A DNA stretch of 64,000 nt from contig NZ_CP091787.1 in assembly GCF_022024035.1 (NCBI RefSeq), positions 1,116,001-1,180,000 on the forward strand, in the 5' to 3' direction. Position numbers and translations under genes: made by a program. The stretch's first letter is position 1, and each line of letters begins with the position of its first letter. The notes below the pieces were generated by a model, which did not search any database, was not told the DNA's origin, and saw nothing but the letters and a program-made list of their open reading frames with translations. The DNA comes from Prevotella sp. E13-17. Lineage in GTDB: Bacteria; Bacteroidota; Bacteroidia; Bacteroidales; Bacteroidaceae. Below are positions 1 through 9,593 of the stretch, piece by piece.

Positions 1-129
1 GAATTGTCTGAATTCGACATCTCGAAAGACTTGAGCATGAAGGTGCGCCCAACTGTCATGGGCAACGGCTTGAATAGCAGGTCGCTTTCAGCAGCGTCGA
101 TAGGCGTGAACTGTAGCATTAATTTCTAA
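1..129 (+). CDS. C-terminal end of a probable outer-membrane beta-barrel protein (partial)
   Basis: The first 42 codons stay open in frame 1 and stop at TAA 127-129, so this is the tail of a gene that begins before the window. The last residues (GVNCSINF) have the alternating pattern and terminal Phe typical of outer-membrane beta-barrel strands. In Bacteroidales a DUF5683 protein commonly precedes an MltD-type transglycosylase and Rel, and both follow here, so a DUF5683 protein is the likeliest identity. That rests on gene order, not on recognised domain sequence. The gap to the next gene is only 10 bp, suggesting co-transcription. Confidence 0.5.
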   Translation, partial: ELSEFDISKDLSMKVRPTVMGNGLNSRSLSAASIGVNCSINF

Positions 130-139
130 AGATGATTGT

Positions 140-1444
140 ATGAAAAGAAAACTGATAATACTTTCCGCAATGCTTTTGACTTGTGTGGTCTGCACACAGG
201 CGCAAATAGAGGTGGAGGCGGAAGATGAGGAAATTATAGTAACTGATGAGTATGGCGATATGGAGGAAATTGACTTCCCTGAGGCTATGGCCGACAATAT
301 GATGGATAGTTTGATGAACCTCTATGAGTCGAAAAGTTATCTGACGGTAGATGACGATTGCAGAACCACTGGCGAGAACCCGCTCTATACTAAAGAGGAA
401 TACATTGAACGCCTGATGCGGATGCCTACTGTTATGGAGATGTCGTACAACGAAGTGGTGCGCTCTTGTATCGATCGCTATGCCGGACGCTTGCGTCGTC
501 AGGTGGGATTTATGCTTGGTGCCTCTAACTTCTATATGCCTATCTTTGAGGAAGCACTCGAAGCTTATCAGGTTCCTTTGGAGTTGAAATATCTGCCCAT
601 CATTGAATCGGCGCTGAATCCCACTGCAGTCTCTCGTGTAGGAGCAACTGGGCTTTGGCAGTTCATGGTCAGCACGGGTAAGATGTATAACCTTGAAATC
701 AATAGTCTGATTGATGAACGTCGCGATCCGGTGAAGGCCAGTTATGCTGCAGCTCACCTGTTGAGCGACTTATACAAGGTTTATGGTGACTGGAATCTGG
801 TTATTGCTGCCTACAATTGTGGTCCTGGTAATATCAATAAGGCAATAGCTCGCGCTGGTGGCGAACGTGATTATTGGAAGATATATCCTTATCTGCCCAA
901 GGAGACACGCGGCTACGTGCCAGCCTTTATTGCAGCCAACTACGTGATGACCTATTACTGCGAACATGGTATATGCCCAATGAGAACGCAGTTGCCCTCT
1001 CAAACGGATACGGTGATGGTAAACCGTGACCTGACATTATCTCAGATTGCCTCTGTGTGCAACCTGGATATTCAGATGTTGCGCGCTCTGAACCCTGTCT
1101 ATCGTCGCGACATTGTGCCAGGTGCTTCAAAACCAATGCCTATTCGTCTGCCGTTGAACGACGTCAATACGTTTATTGCAATGCAGGACTCTGTTTATGC
1201 TTCTTCTGCGCCACTCAAGCGTTCTGAGGTAGAAATCGATAATACATTCGTGCCTTCAAAAACGGCATCGAGCAAGCGGGCAGGACGTAGGAACGCGCGT
1301 GGTGGACGTAGGGTGACAGTGAGAAAGGGTGAATCTCTTTCTACCATAGCTCGACGAAACGGCACAACGGTGCAAAAGCTGAAGAGACTGAATGGTATTC
1401 GCGGCACTAATATTCGTGCAGGCCAGAAGTTGAGGGTGAAATAA
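140..1444 (+). CDS. MltD-like membrane-bound lytic transglycosylase with LysM domains
   Basis: A 434-residue exported murein hydrolase. A signal peptide (MKRKLIILSAMLLTCVVC, cleaved near TQAQ) leads into an SLT/goose-lysozyme-like domain. The catalytic Glu is in LPIIESALNP (about residue 154), followed by GATGLWQFM and AAYNCGPGNI, the family's motifs II and III. Two LysM modules follow: a weaker one near residues 295-340 and a clear one at the C-terminus (RKGESLSTIARRNGT to AGQKLRVK). A basic Arg/Gly-rich linker separates them. The family cleaves the MurNAc-GlcNAc bond to give 1,6-anhydro muropeptides, and LysM binds glycan strands. It sits between a probable outer-membrane protein and rel, spaced 10 and 45 bp. 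Confidence 0.93.
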   Translation: MKRKLIILSAMLLTCVVCTQAQIEVEAEDEEIIVTDEYGDMEEIDFPEAMADNMMDSLMNLYESKSYLTVDDDCRTTGENPLYTKEEYIERLMRMPTVMEMSYNEVVRSCIDRYAGRLRRQVGFMLGASNFYMPIFEEALEAYQVPLELKYLPIIESALNPTAVSRVGATGLWQFMVSTGKMYNLEINSLIDERRDPVKASYAAAHLLSDLYKVYGDWNLVIAAYNCGPGNINKAIARAGGERDYWKIYPYLPKETRGYVPAFIAANYVMTYYCEHGICPMRTQLPSQTDTVMVNRDLTLSQIASVCNLDIQMLRALNPVYRRDIVPGASKPMPIRLPLNDVNTFIAMQDSVYASSAPLKRSEVEIDNTFVPSKTASSKRAGRRNARGGRRVTVRKGESLSTIARRNGTTVQKLKRLNGIRGTNIRAGQKLRVK

Positions 1445-1489
1445 TAATCCGATTAAAATATATAAGGTATAAGGTTAAGGAGGAATTTT

Positions 1490-3763
1490 ATGGACGATGA
1501 AGAGTTGATGCGACGTGAACAGGCTGATGATCTGATGATAAATGAGGCCTATGACCGCCTGATAAATAATTATTTGAATTCACGCCATCGTAAGAAGGTT
1601 GACCTGATTGCAAAAGCATTCAACTTTGCACGTCAGGCTCATAAGGGCGTACGCCGTTTGTCGGGCGAACCCTATATTATGCATCCTATTGCCGTTGCAC
1701 AGATTGTGTGTTCGGAGATAGGATTGGGTTCTACCAGTATCTGTGCTGCTCTTTTGCACGATGTGGTAGAGGATACAGACTATACCGTAGAGGATATATC
1801 CAATATGTTCGGTCCGAAGATAGCCCAGATTGTTGATGGACTGACCAAAATCAGTGGTGGCATCTTTGGCGAGAAGGCATCGGCACAGGCGGAGAACTTT
1901 AAGAAGTTGCTGCTCACCATGAGTGAGGATATACGTGTCATCCTCATTAAGATTGCAGACCGTCTTCATAATATGCGAACATTGGATTCGCAGCCAGCCA
2001 ACAAACAGTACAAGATTGCGGGCGAAACTCTTTATCTCTATGCGCCGTTGGCTCATCGACTGGGACTTTATAAGATTAAGTCGGAACTGGAAAATCTTAG
2101 TTTTAAGTTCGAACACCCAGAGGAATATGCCACGATAGAACATAAGTTGGCAGAGACTTATAAGACGCGTCATCAATCGTTCGACCTCTTTACTGCCCCT
2201 ATCGAGGACATGCTGAAACGCATGGGGCTGCAGTACCAGATTAAGGAGCGTATCAAAAGTCCTTATTCCATCTGGAACAAGATGCAGAAGAAGCATGTCA
2301 CCTTCGAAGAGGTCTATGATATTCTGGCTGTGCGCATCATCTTTAAAGCCACCAGTAAGGAAGCTGAAGCTCGTGAGTGCTTTAATATTTATGTGGAGCT
2401 CGGCAAGATATACGAGAGCCATCCCGATCGTTTGCGCGACTGGGTGAGTCATCCTAAGGCTAATGGATATCAGGCTTTGCATGTTACGTTGATGTCAAAG
2501 GAGGGCCATTGGATAGAGGTGCAGATCCGCTCGGAACGAATGGATGAGATTGCCGAACAAGGGTTGGCTGCTCATTGGAAATATAAGGAAGGAGAACAGG
2601 CTGACGGTGAATACAGTGAGGATGAAAACGAGTTGAACCAATGGCTACGCACCATCAAGGAGATTCTCGATGATCCTCAGCCCGACGCAATGGACTTCAT
2701 TGATTCTATCAAGTTGAATCTGTTTGCAAGCGAGATTTTTGTCTTCACTCCTAAAGGTGAAATCAAGACGATGCCAGCGGAATGTACGGTGCTTGACTTT
2801 GCCTTCTCTATCCACACATTCTTAGGATCGCATTGTATTGGAGCAAAGGTTAACCATAAGTTGGTGCCGCTAAGCCATCGGTTGAACAGTGGCGATCAGG
2901 TTGAGATCCTGACATCTAAGTCTCAGCGTGTACAGCCTTCGTGGATTAATTTCGTGTTTACAGCCAAGGCAAAGGCTAAGATTCAGGCTATCTTGCGCAG
3001 GGACAATCGCGAGGTACAGAAAATTGGCGAGGAACTGTTGGACGAATGGTTTAAGAAGAATGGCTTCGAGTCTAATCAGAGTCATATTGATCAACTGATG
3101 CATCTGCATGACTTTACGCGTCGTGAACCTTTCTTTTTAGCTATGGGTGAGAAGCGTATCATTCTTGGTGACGAGGATGTTGACGAACTCAATGGTAAAC
3201 ATAAGTCAAAGAGGGAAAGTAATGGCGGATGGCGTAAATTTGTACCATTCGTAAAGGCAAAGAAAGCTGTCAACGATCAGCCGGAACTCTTTGTCGTACC
3301 AGAGAAGTTCAATCGGAAGAAGCCGATTTATATTACCGCTCAGAATATCAAACAGTATATCTTCCCCACATGTTGTCATCCCATCCCTGGTGACGATGCA
3401 TTAGGATATATTGACAATCAAAATTGCATAGAGATTCATAAGCGTGCCTGTCCTGTGGCCAATAAGTTGAAGGCCAGTTATGGCAATCGCATATTGGATG
3501 CGAAATGGGATATGCACAAGAATCTGTTCTTCGACGCCACGATTAGGTTGGGCGGCATTGATCGTCGTGGATTGGTAAACGAGGTCACGCAGGTCATTTC
3601 CAACCAGTTGAATGTCGATATTCGCAAGCTGACTTTCACTACAGAAGATGGAATTTTCGAAGGATGGATAGACTTGAAGGTTCACGATCGAGATGATGTG
3701 AAGTCGATTATTGCGAGTCTTAAGGAAGTTGAGGACTTGAAAGAAATTTCACAGATTATGTAA
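1490..3763 (+). CDS. rel: Bifunctional (p)ppGpp synthetase/hydrolase, RelA/SpoT family
   Basis: A 757-residue long Rel protein controlling the stringent-response alarmone. The N-terminal HD hydrolase domain looks intact (EPYIMHPIAVAQIV, then ALLHDVVEDTDYT near residue 90). The synthetase domain follows, with RIKSPYSIWNKM, YDILAVRIIF and NGYQALHVTLM at about residues 255-345. Next come a TGS domain (VFTPKGEIKTMPAECTVLDF, near 420), a Zn-finger-like segment (FPTCCHPIPGDD) and a C-terminal ACT domain (DRRGLVNEVTQVIS). Both catalytic halves keep their key motifs, so dual synthesis and hydrolysis is expected. An AGGAGG-like stretch precedes ATG 1490. A strong stem-loop terminator follows at 3778. 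Confidence 0.96.
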   Translation: MDDEELMRREQADDLMINEAYDRLINNYLNSRHRKKVDLIAKAFNFARQAHKGVRRLSGEPYIMHPIAVAQIVCSEIGLGSTSICAALLHDVVEDTDYTVEDISNMFGPKIAQIVDGLTKISGGIFGEKASAQAENFKKLLLTMSEDIRVILIKIADRLHNMRTLDSQPANKQYKIAGETLYLYAPLAHRLGLYKIKSELENLSFKFEHPEEYATIEHKLAETYKTRHQSFDLFTAPIEDMLKRMGLQYQIKERIKSPYSIWNKMQKKHVTFEEVYDILAVRIIFKATSKEAEARECFNIYVELGKIYESHPDRLRDWVSHPKANGYQALHVTLMSKEGHWIEVQIRSERMDEIAEQGLAAHWKYKEGEQADGEYSEDENELNQWLRTIKEILDDPQPDAMDFIDSIKLNLFASEIFVFTPKGEIKTMPAECTVLDFAFSIHTFLGSHCIGAKVNHKLVPLSHRLNSGDQVEILTSKSQRVQPSWINFVFTAKAKAKIQAILRRDNREVQKIGEELLDEWFKKNGFESNQSHIDQLMHLHDFTRREPFFLAMGEKRIILGDEDVDELNGKHKSKRESNGGWRKFVPFVKAKKAVNDQPELFVVPEKFNRKKPIYITAQNIKQYIFPTCCHPIPGDDALGYIDNQNCIEIHKRACPVANKLKASYGNRILDAKWDMHKNLFFDATIRLGGIDRRGLVNEVTQVISNQLNVDIRKLTFTTEDGIFEGWIDLKVHDRDDVKSIIASLKEVEDLKEISQIM

Positions 3764-3777
3764 TGAGTCACTCAATA

Positions 3778-3824
3778 AAAACAATTGGACGGACACTATT
3801 GAAGTCCGTCCAATTGTTTTTTTA
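3778..3824. terminator. Bidirectional intrinsic terminator between rel and the MerR gene
   Basis: A perfect 17-bp stem (3778-3794 with 3804-3820) has a 9-nt loop and T-runs on both outer sides. The stop codon of the convergent MerR gene (complement of 3796-3798) lies in the loop, and one stem arm encodes that protein's last residues. Confidence 0.9.
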
Positions 3825-4146
3825 AGGCCTGCAAATCATCTCTTACATTGACAAGGCGTGCCAAGACATCGGCAGTCTTGTCTGCACCATCACGATTACT
3901 GTTGATAATGCTTTTGGCAGCAGATATCTTGAATCCTCGCTCCTTGACCAAGTTGTAGATCAACTTAACCTGTTTAATGTCTTTTTCTGAATATTGGCGA
4001 ATTTTGTTAGGCCCCATTGTCTTTGGCTTCAAATGGGGAAACTCGGTTTCCCAATAGCGTAGTGTACTCTCATTAAGGTCAAACATTTCTGCCACTTCCC
4101 TAATGGAATAGTACAACTTCAGGTTTTTGTTAAGATTCAGTGCCAT
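3796..4146 (-). CDS. MerR-family transcriptional regulator
   Basis: A 116-residue DNA-binding protein. The N-terminal MerR winged helix is clear: YYSIREVAEMFDLNESTLR, then YWETEFPHLKP and the wing region IRQYSEKDIKQVKLIYNL. A short helix follows with no obvious effector-binding domain. This compact architecture is common in Bacteroidota. An upstream ATG at 4170 lies inside the promoter element (complement of 4166-4175, TATCTTTGCA), so the ATG at 4146 is preferred. It is divergent from alaS and ends within the shared terminator. The target genes cannot be read from sequence. Confidence 0.9.
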   Translation of the reverse strand: MALNLNKNLKLYYSIREVAEMFDLNESTLRYWETEFPHLKPKTMGPNKIRQYSEKDIKQVKLIYNLVKERGFKISAAKSIINSNRDGADKTADVLARLVNVRDDLQALKKQLDGLQ

Positions 4147-4165
4147 ATTACATATCCATTTGTTT

Positions 4166-4175
4166 TGCAAAGATA
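4166..4175 (-). promoter_or_regulatory. Bacteroidota -7 promoter element for the MerR gene
   Basis: TATCTTTGCA on the minus strand, 20 nt upstream of the chosen start. It overlaps the more distal ATG and therefore decides the start. Confidence 0.7.
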
Positions 4176-4219
4176 CGAAATTATTCTTAATTAGTCATCG
4201 TTTATTCGCCATTTTTTTG

Positions 4220-4229
4220 TAATTTTGCA
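4220..4229 (+). promoter_or_regulatory. -7 promoter element for alaS
   Basis: TAATTTTGCA fits TAnnTTTG. Transcription would begin about 25-30 nt before the alaS ATG. Confidence 0.7.
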
Positions 4230-4257
4230 CCCAAATTGTATATAAAGTAAAGAAACA

Positions 4258-6921
4258 ATGATGACCGCTAAAGAGATTCGCGACTCGTTTAAGAAATTTT
4301 TTGAGTCGAAACAGCATGCCATTGTGCCTTCTGCACCAATGGTGATTAAGGATGACCCAACATTGATGTTTACCAACGCTGGTATGAACCAGTGGAAAGA
4401 TATTATTCTGGGTACACGCGACCCAGAGCCTCGCCGCCGAGCGGATACTCAGAAGTGCTTGCGTGTTTCTGGTAAGCACAACGACCTGGAAGAAGTTGGT
4501 CATGACACCTATCACCACACTATGTTCGAGATGCTGGGCAACTGGAGCTTTGGAGATTACTTCAAAGAGGGTGCCATCGATATGGCATGGGAATATCTTG
4601 TTGACGTTCTGAAGTTAAATCCCGAGGATCTTTATGTCACCGTATTCGAGGGCTCTCCCGAAGAAAACATACCTCGTGACGATGAGGCTGCTAAATATTG
4701 GGCTAAGCATGTGCCTGCTGATCACATCATCAATGGCAACAAGCATGACAACTTCTGGGAGATGGGCGATACCGGTCCCTGCGGTCCTTGCTCAGAGATT
4801 CATGTTGACTCTCGCACTCCCGAACAGCGTAAGGCAAGTGGGAAGAGCGGTCGTGAGCTTGTGAACCAAGACGACCCTCAGGTCATTGAAATCTGGAACA
4901 TCGTATTTATGCAGTTCAACCGCAAGGCCGACGGCTCATTGGAGCCTCTGACAATGAACGTTATCGATACTGGTATGGGCTTCGAGCGCTTGGTTCGCAT
5001 GATGCAGGGCAAGCACTCTAACTACGACACAGATGTGTTCCAGCCCATCATCAAGGCTGAGCAGCAGATTACAGGTTTGAAATATACCACTTTCGAGGAA
5101 GAGGTTGAGAGCCCTGTCAGCAAAGAGCAGGACGATATCAACGTAGCGATGCGTGTTTGTGCCGACCACCTGCGTGCAGTCGCTTTCTCTATCGCCGATG
5201 GTCAGTTGCCTTCAAATGCCAAGGCCGGCTATGTCATTCGTCGTATCTTGCGTCGTGCCGTACGTTATGCTTACACGTTCCTTGGTCAGAAAGAAGCCTT
5301 CCTCTATAAACTTCTGCCTACACTTGTCGAGGAGATGGGAGATGCTTTCCCCGAGCTGAAGGCACAGCAGACTTTGATTGCCAAGGTGATGAAGGAAGAA
5401 GAAGATTCTTTCCTGCGCACATTGGAGAAGGGTATTGGTATGCTGAACGATGCTATGGAGCAGTTGAAAGCAGAAGGCAAGAAAGAGCTGGACGGCGTTC
5501 AGGCTTTCCGTCTGTTTGACACCTACGGCTTCCCCCTCGACCTCACCGAACTGATCTGTCGCGAGAATGGTTTCTCCGTCAACGAGAAACAGTTCAATGC
5601 CGAGATGCAGAAGCAGAAAGATCGCGCTCGCAATGCCGCTGCTGTTGAGAACTCAGACTGGGTAGAGTTGGCTGCCGGCGAACAGCAGTTCGTGGGCTAC
5701 GACTTTACAGAATATGAGTGTCGCATCCTGCGTTACCGCAAGGTGACACAGAAGAAGAATGAGTTCTATGAGTTGGTACTTGACCATACGCCATTCTATG
5801 GCGAGATGGGTGGACAGGTAGGCGACCAGGGTGTACTCGTTTCTGAGAATGAGACCATCGAGATTATCGACACCAAGCGCGAGAACGGTCAGAGTATTCA
5901 CATTGTGAAGCAGTTGCCTAAGGACACCGCTGCACCGTTCATGGCTTGTGTAGATACCGACAAGCGTGATGCTTCTGCCGCCAATCATACTGCCACTCAC
6001 TTGCTTGACTATGCGTTGAAGCAGGTCTTGGGTGACCATGTAGAACAGAAAGGCTCTTATGTAAGTCCAGATACCCTGCGTTTCGACTTCTCTCATTTCG
6101 AGAAGGTAACCGACGAGCAGATTCGTGAAGTAGAGCGTATGGTAAACGATATGATTCGTCAGGACATTCCTCTCGATGAGCATCGCGATATGCCTTTCGA
6201 CGAGGCAAAGAAACTTGGTGCTATTGCTCTCTTTGGCGAGAAGTATGGCGACAAGGTGCGTGTGGTTCGTTTCGGACCTTCTTGCGAGTTCTGTGGCGGT
6301 GTTCATGCCAGCAGTACCGGTCGTATCGGTTTCTTTAAGATTATCTCCGAGAGTAGTGTTGCTGCCGGTATTCGTCGTATCGAGGCCAAGACGGGTAAGG
6401 AGTGCGAGGAACTGTTGTATCAGACAGAGGACATGCTCCGTGCAGTGAAGTCATTCTTCAACAATGCCAAGGACTTACAGGGTGTTATCCGCAAGTATAT
6501 TGAGGAGCACGATTCTATGAAGAAAGAGATTGAGGCTTTCCAGTCACAGGCTGTAGAACGTACCGCTAAGCAGTTGGTCGAGAAAGCCCGCGAGGTCAAT
6601 GGTGTGAAGGTTGTTTCTGCCGTGTTGCCCATGGCTCCTGCTGCAGCTAAGGACTTGGCCTTCAAGATTCGTGCCGCAGTCGATGGTTCAGTCCTTTGTG
6701 TACTTGGCACCCATGCCGACAATAAGCCTCAGCTTTCAATCATGATGAGCGACGACCTGGTGGCCGACCGCAAGTTGAATGCCGGTCAGATGGTTCGCGA
6801 AGCTGCTAAGCTCATCCAGGGTGGTGGCGGTGGTCAGCCTCACTTTGCACAGGCTGGCGGTAAGAGCGTTGACGGACTCAGTGCTGCTGTTGATAAGGTT
6901 GTTGAACTGGCAAACCTCTAA
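4258..6921 (+). CDS. alaS: Alanyl-tRNA synthetase
   Basis: An 887-residue class II synthetase charging tRNA-Ala. The catalytic core shows [23 protein letters not shown] and [13 protein letters not shown]. The editing domain that clears mischarged Ser and Gly shows the zinc-ligand HTATH (about residue 577) and CEFCGGVH (about 676). The C-Ala domain ends with [14 protein letters not shown]. All domains expected of a full-length bacterial AlaS are present. Two ATGs occur in tandem at 4258 and 4261 and either could be used. A terminator follows at 6942. Confidence 0.98.
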   Translation: MMTAKEIRDSFKKFFESKQHAIVPSAPMVIKDDPTLMFTNAGMNQWKDIILGTRDPEPRRRADTQKCLRVSGKHNDLEEVGHDTYHHTMFEMLGNWSFGDYFKEGAIDMAWEYLVDVLKLNPEDLYVTVFEGSPEENIPRDDEAAKYWAKHVPADHIINGNKHDNFWEMGDTGPCGPCSEIHVDSRTPEQRKASGKSGRELVNQDDPQVIEIWNIVFMQFNRKADGSLEPLTMNVIDTGMGFERLVRMMQGKHSNYDTDVFQPIIKAEQQITGLKYTTFEEEVESPVSKEQDDINVAMRVCADHLRAVAFSIADGQLPSNAKAGYVIRRILRRAVRYAYTFLGQKEAFLYKLLPTLVEEMGDAFPELKAQQTLIAKVMKEEEDSFLRTLEKGIGMLNDAMEQLKAEGKKELDGVQAFRLFDTYGFPLDLTELICRENGFSVNEKQFNAEMQKQKDRARNAAAVENSDWVELAAGEQQFVGYDFTEYECRILRYRKVTQKKNEFYELVLDHTPFYGEMGGQVGDQGVLVSENETIEIIDTKRENGQSIHIVKQLPKDTAAPFMACVDTDKRDASAANHTATHLLDYALKQVLGDHVEQKGSYVSPDTLRFDFSHFEKVTDEQIREVERMVNDMIRQDIPLDEHRDMPFDEAKKLGAIALFGEKYGDKVRVVRFGPSCEFCGGVHASSTGRIGFFKIISESSVAAGIRRIEAKTGKECEELLYQTEDMLRAVKSFFNNAKDLQGVIRKYIEEHDSMKKEIEAFQSQAVERTAKQLVEKAREVNGVKVVSAVLPMAPAAAKDLAFKIRAAVDGSVLCVLGTHADNKPQLSIMMSDDLVADRKLNAGQMVREAAKLIQGGGGGQPHFAQAGGKSVDGLSAAVDKVVELANL

Positions 6922-6941
6922 AACAGCCTGGTTAAATATTC

Positions 6942-6995
6942 TAAAGAATAGGGATTTCCTCCAAAGTTATGCGGAAATTCCTATTCTTTTTTTGT
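6942..6995 (+). terminator. Intrinsic terminator after alaS
   Basis: Inverted arms AAAGAATAGG-GATTTCC and GGAAAT-TCCTATTCTTT close around a short loop and are followed by a T-run. Confidence 0.8.
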
Positions 6996-7005
6996 TGATA
7001 TTCCT

Positions 7006-7015
7006 TATCTTTGCA
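7006..7015 (+). promoter_or_regulatory. -7 promoter element for the DKNYY gene
   Basis: TATCTTTGCA, about 27 nt upstream of ATG 7043. Confidence 0.7.
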
Positions 7016-7042
7016 CCATCAACCATTTAAAACTATAAGATT

Positions 7043-7570
7043 ATGACTCAAACATCTGTTTTTCGCAAATCGCTTTTGCTGTTAGTAATGACAGGCTTTT
7101 GCTTGTTTGCCAGTGCTCAGCGCTATGAGATAGACCGCGGACACGTCTATTTTGGTCATGCGTTGTTGAAGTATGCCGATGCTCGTACCTTCCGTGATTT
7201 GGGTTGTGGCTATGCCAAGGATAAGTACAATGTCTATATGGATGGCCGAGTGTTGGAGAATGTAGATCCTTCTTCGTTCCGATTGAAAGAGCCCAGCAGC
7301 TGGCGTAATCAAGGGCGTAACGAAGAACTTCCGCCATCGCATCGCGGCTACTATAAGACAAAGTTCAACGTCTATTATGGCAACAAGAAGTTGGATGCGC
7401 ATGCACAATCATTTGAAGAGTTGGGTGGAGGCTATGCAAAGGACTCCTTTACAGTGTTCTACTATGGCCAAAAGGTCGATGGAGCCATGGCGTTAACCTT
7501 TAAATATACGGGTGATGGCTATGGTGAAGACTCCTATGATGTATTTTACAAGGGTAAAAAGATTGAATAA
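7043..7570 (+). CDS. Secreted DKNYY-family protein
   Basis: A 175-residue exported protein. A signal peptide (residues 1-26, ending CLFASAQ) precedes repeated Tyr/Asp-rich units: LGCGYAKDKYNVYMDGRVL, LGGGYAKDSFTVFYYGQKV and TGDGYGEDSYDVFYKGKKI. This GxxYAKDxxxVYYxGxxL pattern is the DKNYY repeat of Bacteroidota and Proteobacteria surface or periplasmic proteins, whose biochemical role is not established. It is a single gene with its own promoter and terminator. Confidence 0.82.
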   Translation: MTQTSVFRKSLLLLVMTGFCLFASAQRYEIDRGHVYFGHALLKYADARTFRDLGCGYAKDKYNVYMDGRVLENVDPSSFRLKEPSSWRNQGRNEELPPSHRGYYKTKFNVYYGNKKLDAHAQSFEELGGGYAKDSFTVFYYGQKVDGAMALTFKYTGDGYGEDSYDVFYKGKKIE

Positions 7571-7577
7571 ATAACGT

Positions 7578-7618
7578 GAAAGAGCGACACACCATGATGG
7601 TTGTCGCTCTTTCTTTTA
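7578..7618. terminator. Intrinsic terminator between the DKNYY gene and nadB
   Basis: A 12-bp stem (GAAAGAGCGACA with TGTCGCTCTTTC) is followed by a T-rich tail. It lies between convergent genes. Confidence 0.85.
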
Positions 7619-7691
7619 TGTTCTATTCCTGATTTCTCAGACTTGTTTTCCTTTTCTTTAGAACCATTTCTGATTCTGCTCGAAACTTTTC

Positions 7692-9281
7692 TTATTCCTT
7701 GTCGTAGGCATGAGCCGGATAGTCGATGGTGTAATGCAGTCCTCGACTCTCTTTGCGTTCCAGGGCAAAGCGGGTGATGAGATATCCTACGTTGATCATG
7801 TTTCGCAATTCGCAGATGTCTTTGGTGGCCTTCACACGCTTAAACAAATTCTCGGTCTCTTCATAGAGCGTATCCAGTCGTACCCACGCACGATGCAAAC
7901 GCAAGTCAGAGCGCACGATACCTACATAGTTCGACATGATTTCTCCGACCTCTTTCACCGATTGTGTGATAAGCACTTTCTCCTCGTTCGTCATTGTGCC
8001 CTCGTCGTTCCATTCAGGCACCTTCTCGTTGAAGTCATAGAGATCCACATGCTCCAAAGAGTGTTTGGCAGCAGCATCGGCATAGACCACAGCCTCGATG
8101 AGCGAGTTAGATGCCAGACGGTTGCCACCGTGCAGACCTGTGCATGAGCATTCGCCGATGGCATAGAGGCGCTCTATGCTTGAACAACCATTCAAATCCA
8201 CCTTGATACCGCCGCACATATAGTGGGCTGCGGGCCGCACGGGGATGTAGTCGGTCGTAATGTCAATGCCCATTGACAGACACTTCTGGTAGATGTTGGG
8301 GAAGTGTCGGCGGGTTTCGGCTGGGTTCTTGTGTGTGACGTCCAGGCAGACGTGGTCCAGTCCGTGAATCTTCATCTCCTTATCAATGGCGCGAGCCACA
8401 ATGTCGCGTGGAGCCAGCGACAGACGCTCGTCGTATTTCTCCATGAAGCTCTCGCCATTGGGCAAGCGCAGTATGCCACCATAGCCGCGCATGGCTTCGG
8501 TGATGAGGAAAGCAGGGTGGGTCTCTCCTGGTGAATAGAGGGCGGTGGGGTGGAACTGTACGAATTCCATGTCGGCCACCGTACCTTTGGCGCGATAGAC
8601 CATGGCTTCGCCGTCGCCGGTGGCAATCACCGGGTTGGTGGTCGTTTGATAGACGGCACCACATCCGCCCGTACACATCACCGTGACCTTTGCCAGATAG
8701 GTGTCCACTTTCTCTGTCTCAGGATTCAGCACATAAGCGCCATAACAATTAATATAAGGTGTGCGTCGTGTCACCTTGGCACCCAAGTGATGCTGTGTGA
8801 TAATCTCTACAGCGAAGTGGTTCTCCTTGATCTCAATATTGGGATTGTTGCGCACGGCCTCCATCAGCCCACGCTGAATCTCGGCTCCTGTGTCGTCGGC
8901 ATGGTGCAGAATACGGAATTCCGAGTGCCCGCCTTCACGGTGCAGGTCGAAGTTTCCGTCTTCCTTTTTGTCAAAGTTCACACCCCAGTTCACTAACTCC
9001 TTAATCTGCTCGGGTGCGTTTCTTACCACCTGTTCAACGGCAGTGCGGTCTGAGATGAAGTCGCCAGCTATCATGGTGTCCTCAATGTGCTTGTCAAAGT
9101 TGTCCACCAATAGGTTCGTAACCGATGCCACGCCGCCTTGGGCAAACGATGTGTTGGCTTCGTCAAGTGTCGTTTTGCAAATCATGCACACTTTGCCTTT
9201 GTTGGCACGTGCCACTTTGAGGGCATAACTCATGCCCGCTACTCCTGAACCAATTATAAGAAAGTCGTATTTATAGACCAT
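7692..9281 (-). CDS. nadB: L-aspartate oxidase (NAD biosynthesis)
   Basis: A 529-residue flavoprotein oxidising L-aspartate to iminoaspartate, the first committed step of de novo NAD synthesis. The FAD-binding Rossmann motif is at the N-terminus (FLIIGSGVAGMSYAL). The substrate region has HREGGHSEFRILH, and the FAD/fumarate-reductase signature continues with HYMCGGIKVDLNG and GLHGGNRLASNSLIEA. The frame stays open upstream to 9371, but the promoter TACCTTTGCA lies at 9305-9314, so ATG 9281 is the start. nadA and nadC are not adjacent. It is divergent from corA. Confidence 0.96.
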   Translation of the reverse strand: MVYKYDFLIIGSGVAGMSYALKVARANKGKVCMICKTTLDEANTSFAQGGVASVTNLLVDNFDKHIEDTMIAGDFISDRTAVEQVVRNAPEQIKELVNWGVNFDKKEDGNFDLHREGGHSEFRILHHADDTGAEIQRGLMEAVRNNPNIEIKENHFAVEIITQHHLGAKVTRRTPYINCYGAYVLNPETEKVDTYLAKVTVMCTGGCGAVYQTTTNPVIATGDGEAMVYRAKGTVADMEFVQFHPTALYSPGETHPAFLITEAMRGYGGILRLPNGESFMEKYDERLSLAPRDIVARAIDKEMKIHGLDHVCLDVTHKNPAETRRHFPNIYQKCLSMGIDITTDYIPVRPAAHYMCGGIKVDLNGCSSIERLYAIGECSCTGLHGGNRLASNSLIEAVVYADAAAKHSLEHVDLYDFNEKVPEWNDEGTMTNEEKVLITQSVKEVGEIMSNYVGIVRSDLRLHRAWVRLDTLYEETENLFKRVKATKDICELRNMINVGYLITRFALERKESRGLHYTIDYPAHAYDKE

Positions 9282-9304
9282 GCTCTTCTTTGTTTTTAAA
9301 ACAC

Positions 9305-9314
9305 TGCAAAGGTA
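9305..9314 (-). promoter_or_regulatory. -7 promoter element for nadB
   Basis: TACCTTTGCA on the minus strand, 24 nt upstream of the nadB ATG. It excludes the longer open frame. Confidence 0.75.
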
Positions 9315-9398
9315 CGCATAATAATTGAGAAACAGCTGATTAATAAAAAAAAAGGTAAATAAATTCCGCAAATTGCATGTTTTTTACTTTTTTTCTCG

Positions 9399-9408
9399 TA
9401 CCTTTGCA
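9399..9408 (+). promoter_or_regulatory. -7 promoter element for corA and its leader
   Basis: TACCTTTGCA. With a start near 9412, the corA message would carry about 180 nt of leader containing three small ORFs. Confidence 0.75.
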
Positions 9409-9435
9409 GTCGTTAAACCAATTATCAACAAAATT

Positions 9436-9471
9436 ATGGACGATTACCCGGCGGACAATTACAATTCGTAA
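9436..9471 (+). CDS. Candidate corA leader peptide 1 (acidic/proline)
   Basis: An 11-codon ORF, MDDYPADNYNS, 25 nt after the probable transcription start. Its first seven residues contain three Asp and one Pro. Acidic/proline-rich N-termini destabilise translating ribosomes at low Mg2+ in the E. coli MgtL leader, so a magnesium-sensing role upstream of corA is plausible. Its stop TAA overlaps the next ATG. No homologue is known to me; function is inferred from position and composition. Confidence 0.45.
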   Translation: MDDYPADNYNS

Positions 9472-9527
9472 TGGCGGGGGATGGCGACAAGGCTGCTAAT
9501 CCCTTTGCCGCTAAATTATTTTCGTAA
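9471..9527 (+). CDS. Candidate corA leader peptide 2
   Basis: An 18-codon ORF (MAGDGDKAANPFAAKLFS) whose ATG shares the A of the preceding TAA, a classic translational-coupling overlap. Coding status is inferred only from that overlap and its place in the leader. Confidence 0.35.
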   Translation: MAGDGDKAANPFAAKLFS

Positions 9528-9535
9528 AACTATCC

Positions 9536-9589
9536 ATGTACATGAGTGCTTGCGTACTTTCGTACTTGTGGTATTATCAAATGGATTAG
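9536..9589 (+). CDS. Candidate corA leader peptide 3
   Basis: A 17-codon ORF (MYMSACVLSYLWYYQMD) ending 4 nt before the corA ATG. A small hairpin (GTAC arms around 9554-9564) lies within it. It could couple to corA translation, or be chance. Confidence 0.25.
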   Translation: MYMSACVLSYLWYYQMD

Positions 9590-9593
9590 CAAC

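Noticed and set aside
5653..6306. Long minus-strand frame inside alaS
   Set aside because: It is the antisense frame of a strongly coding gene with known motifs. It has no promoter or domain. The same applies to the other long antisense frames inside genes such as rel, ftsH and the fimbrial genes.
9282..9371. Extended N-terminus of NadB
   Set aside because: The extension runs through the nadB promoter and adds residues before the conserved FAD motif.
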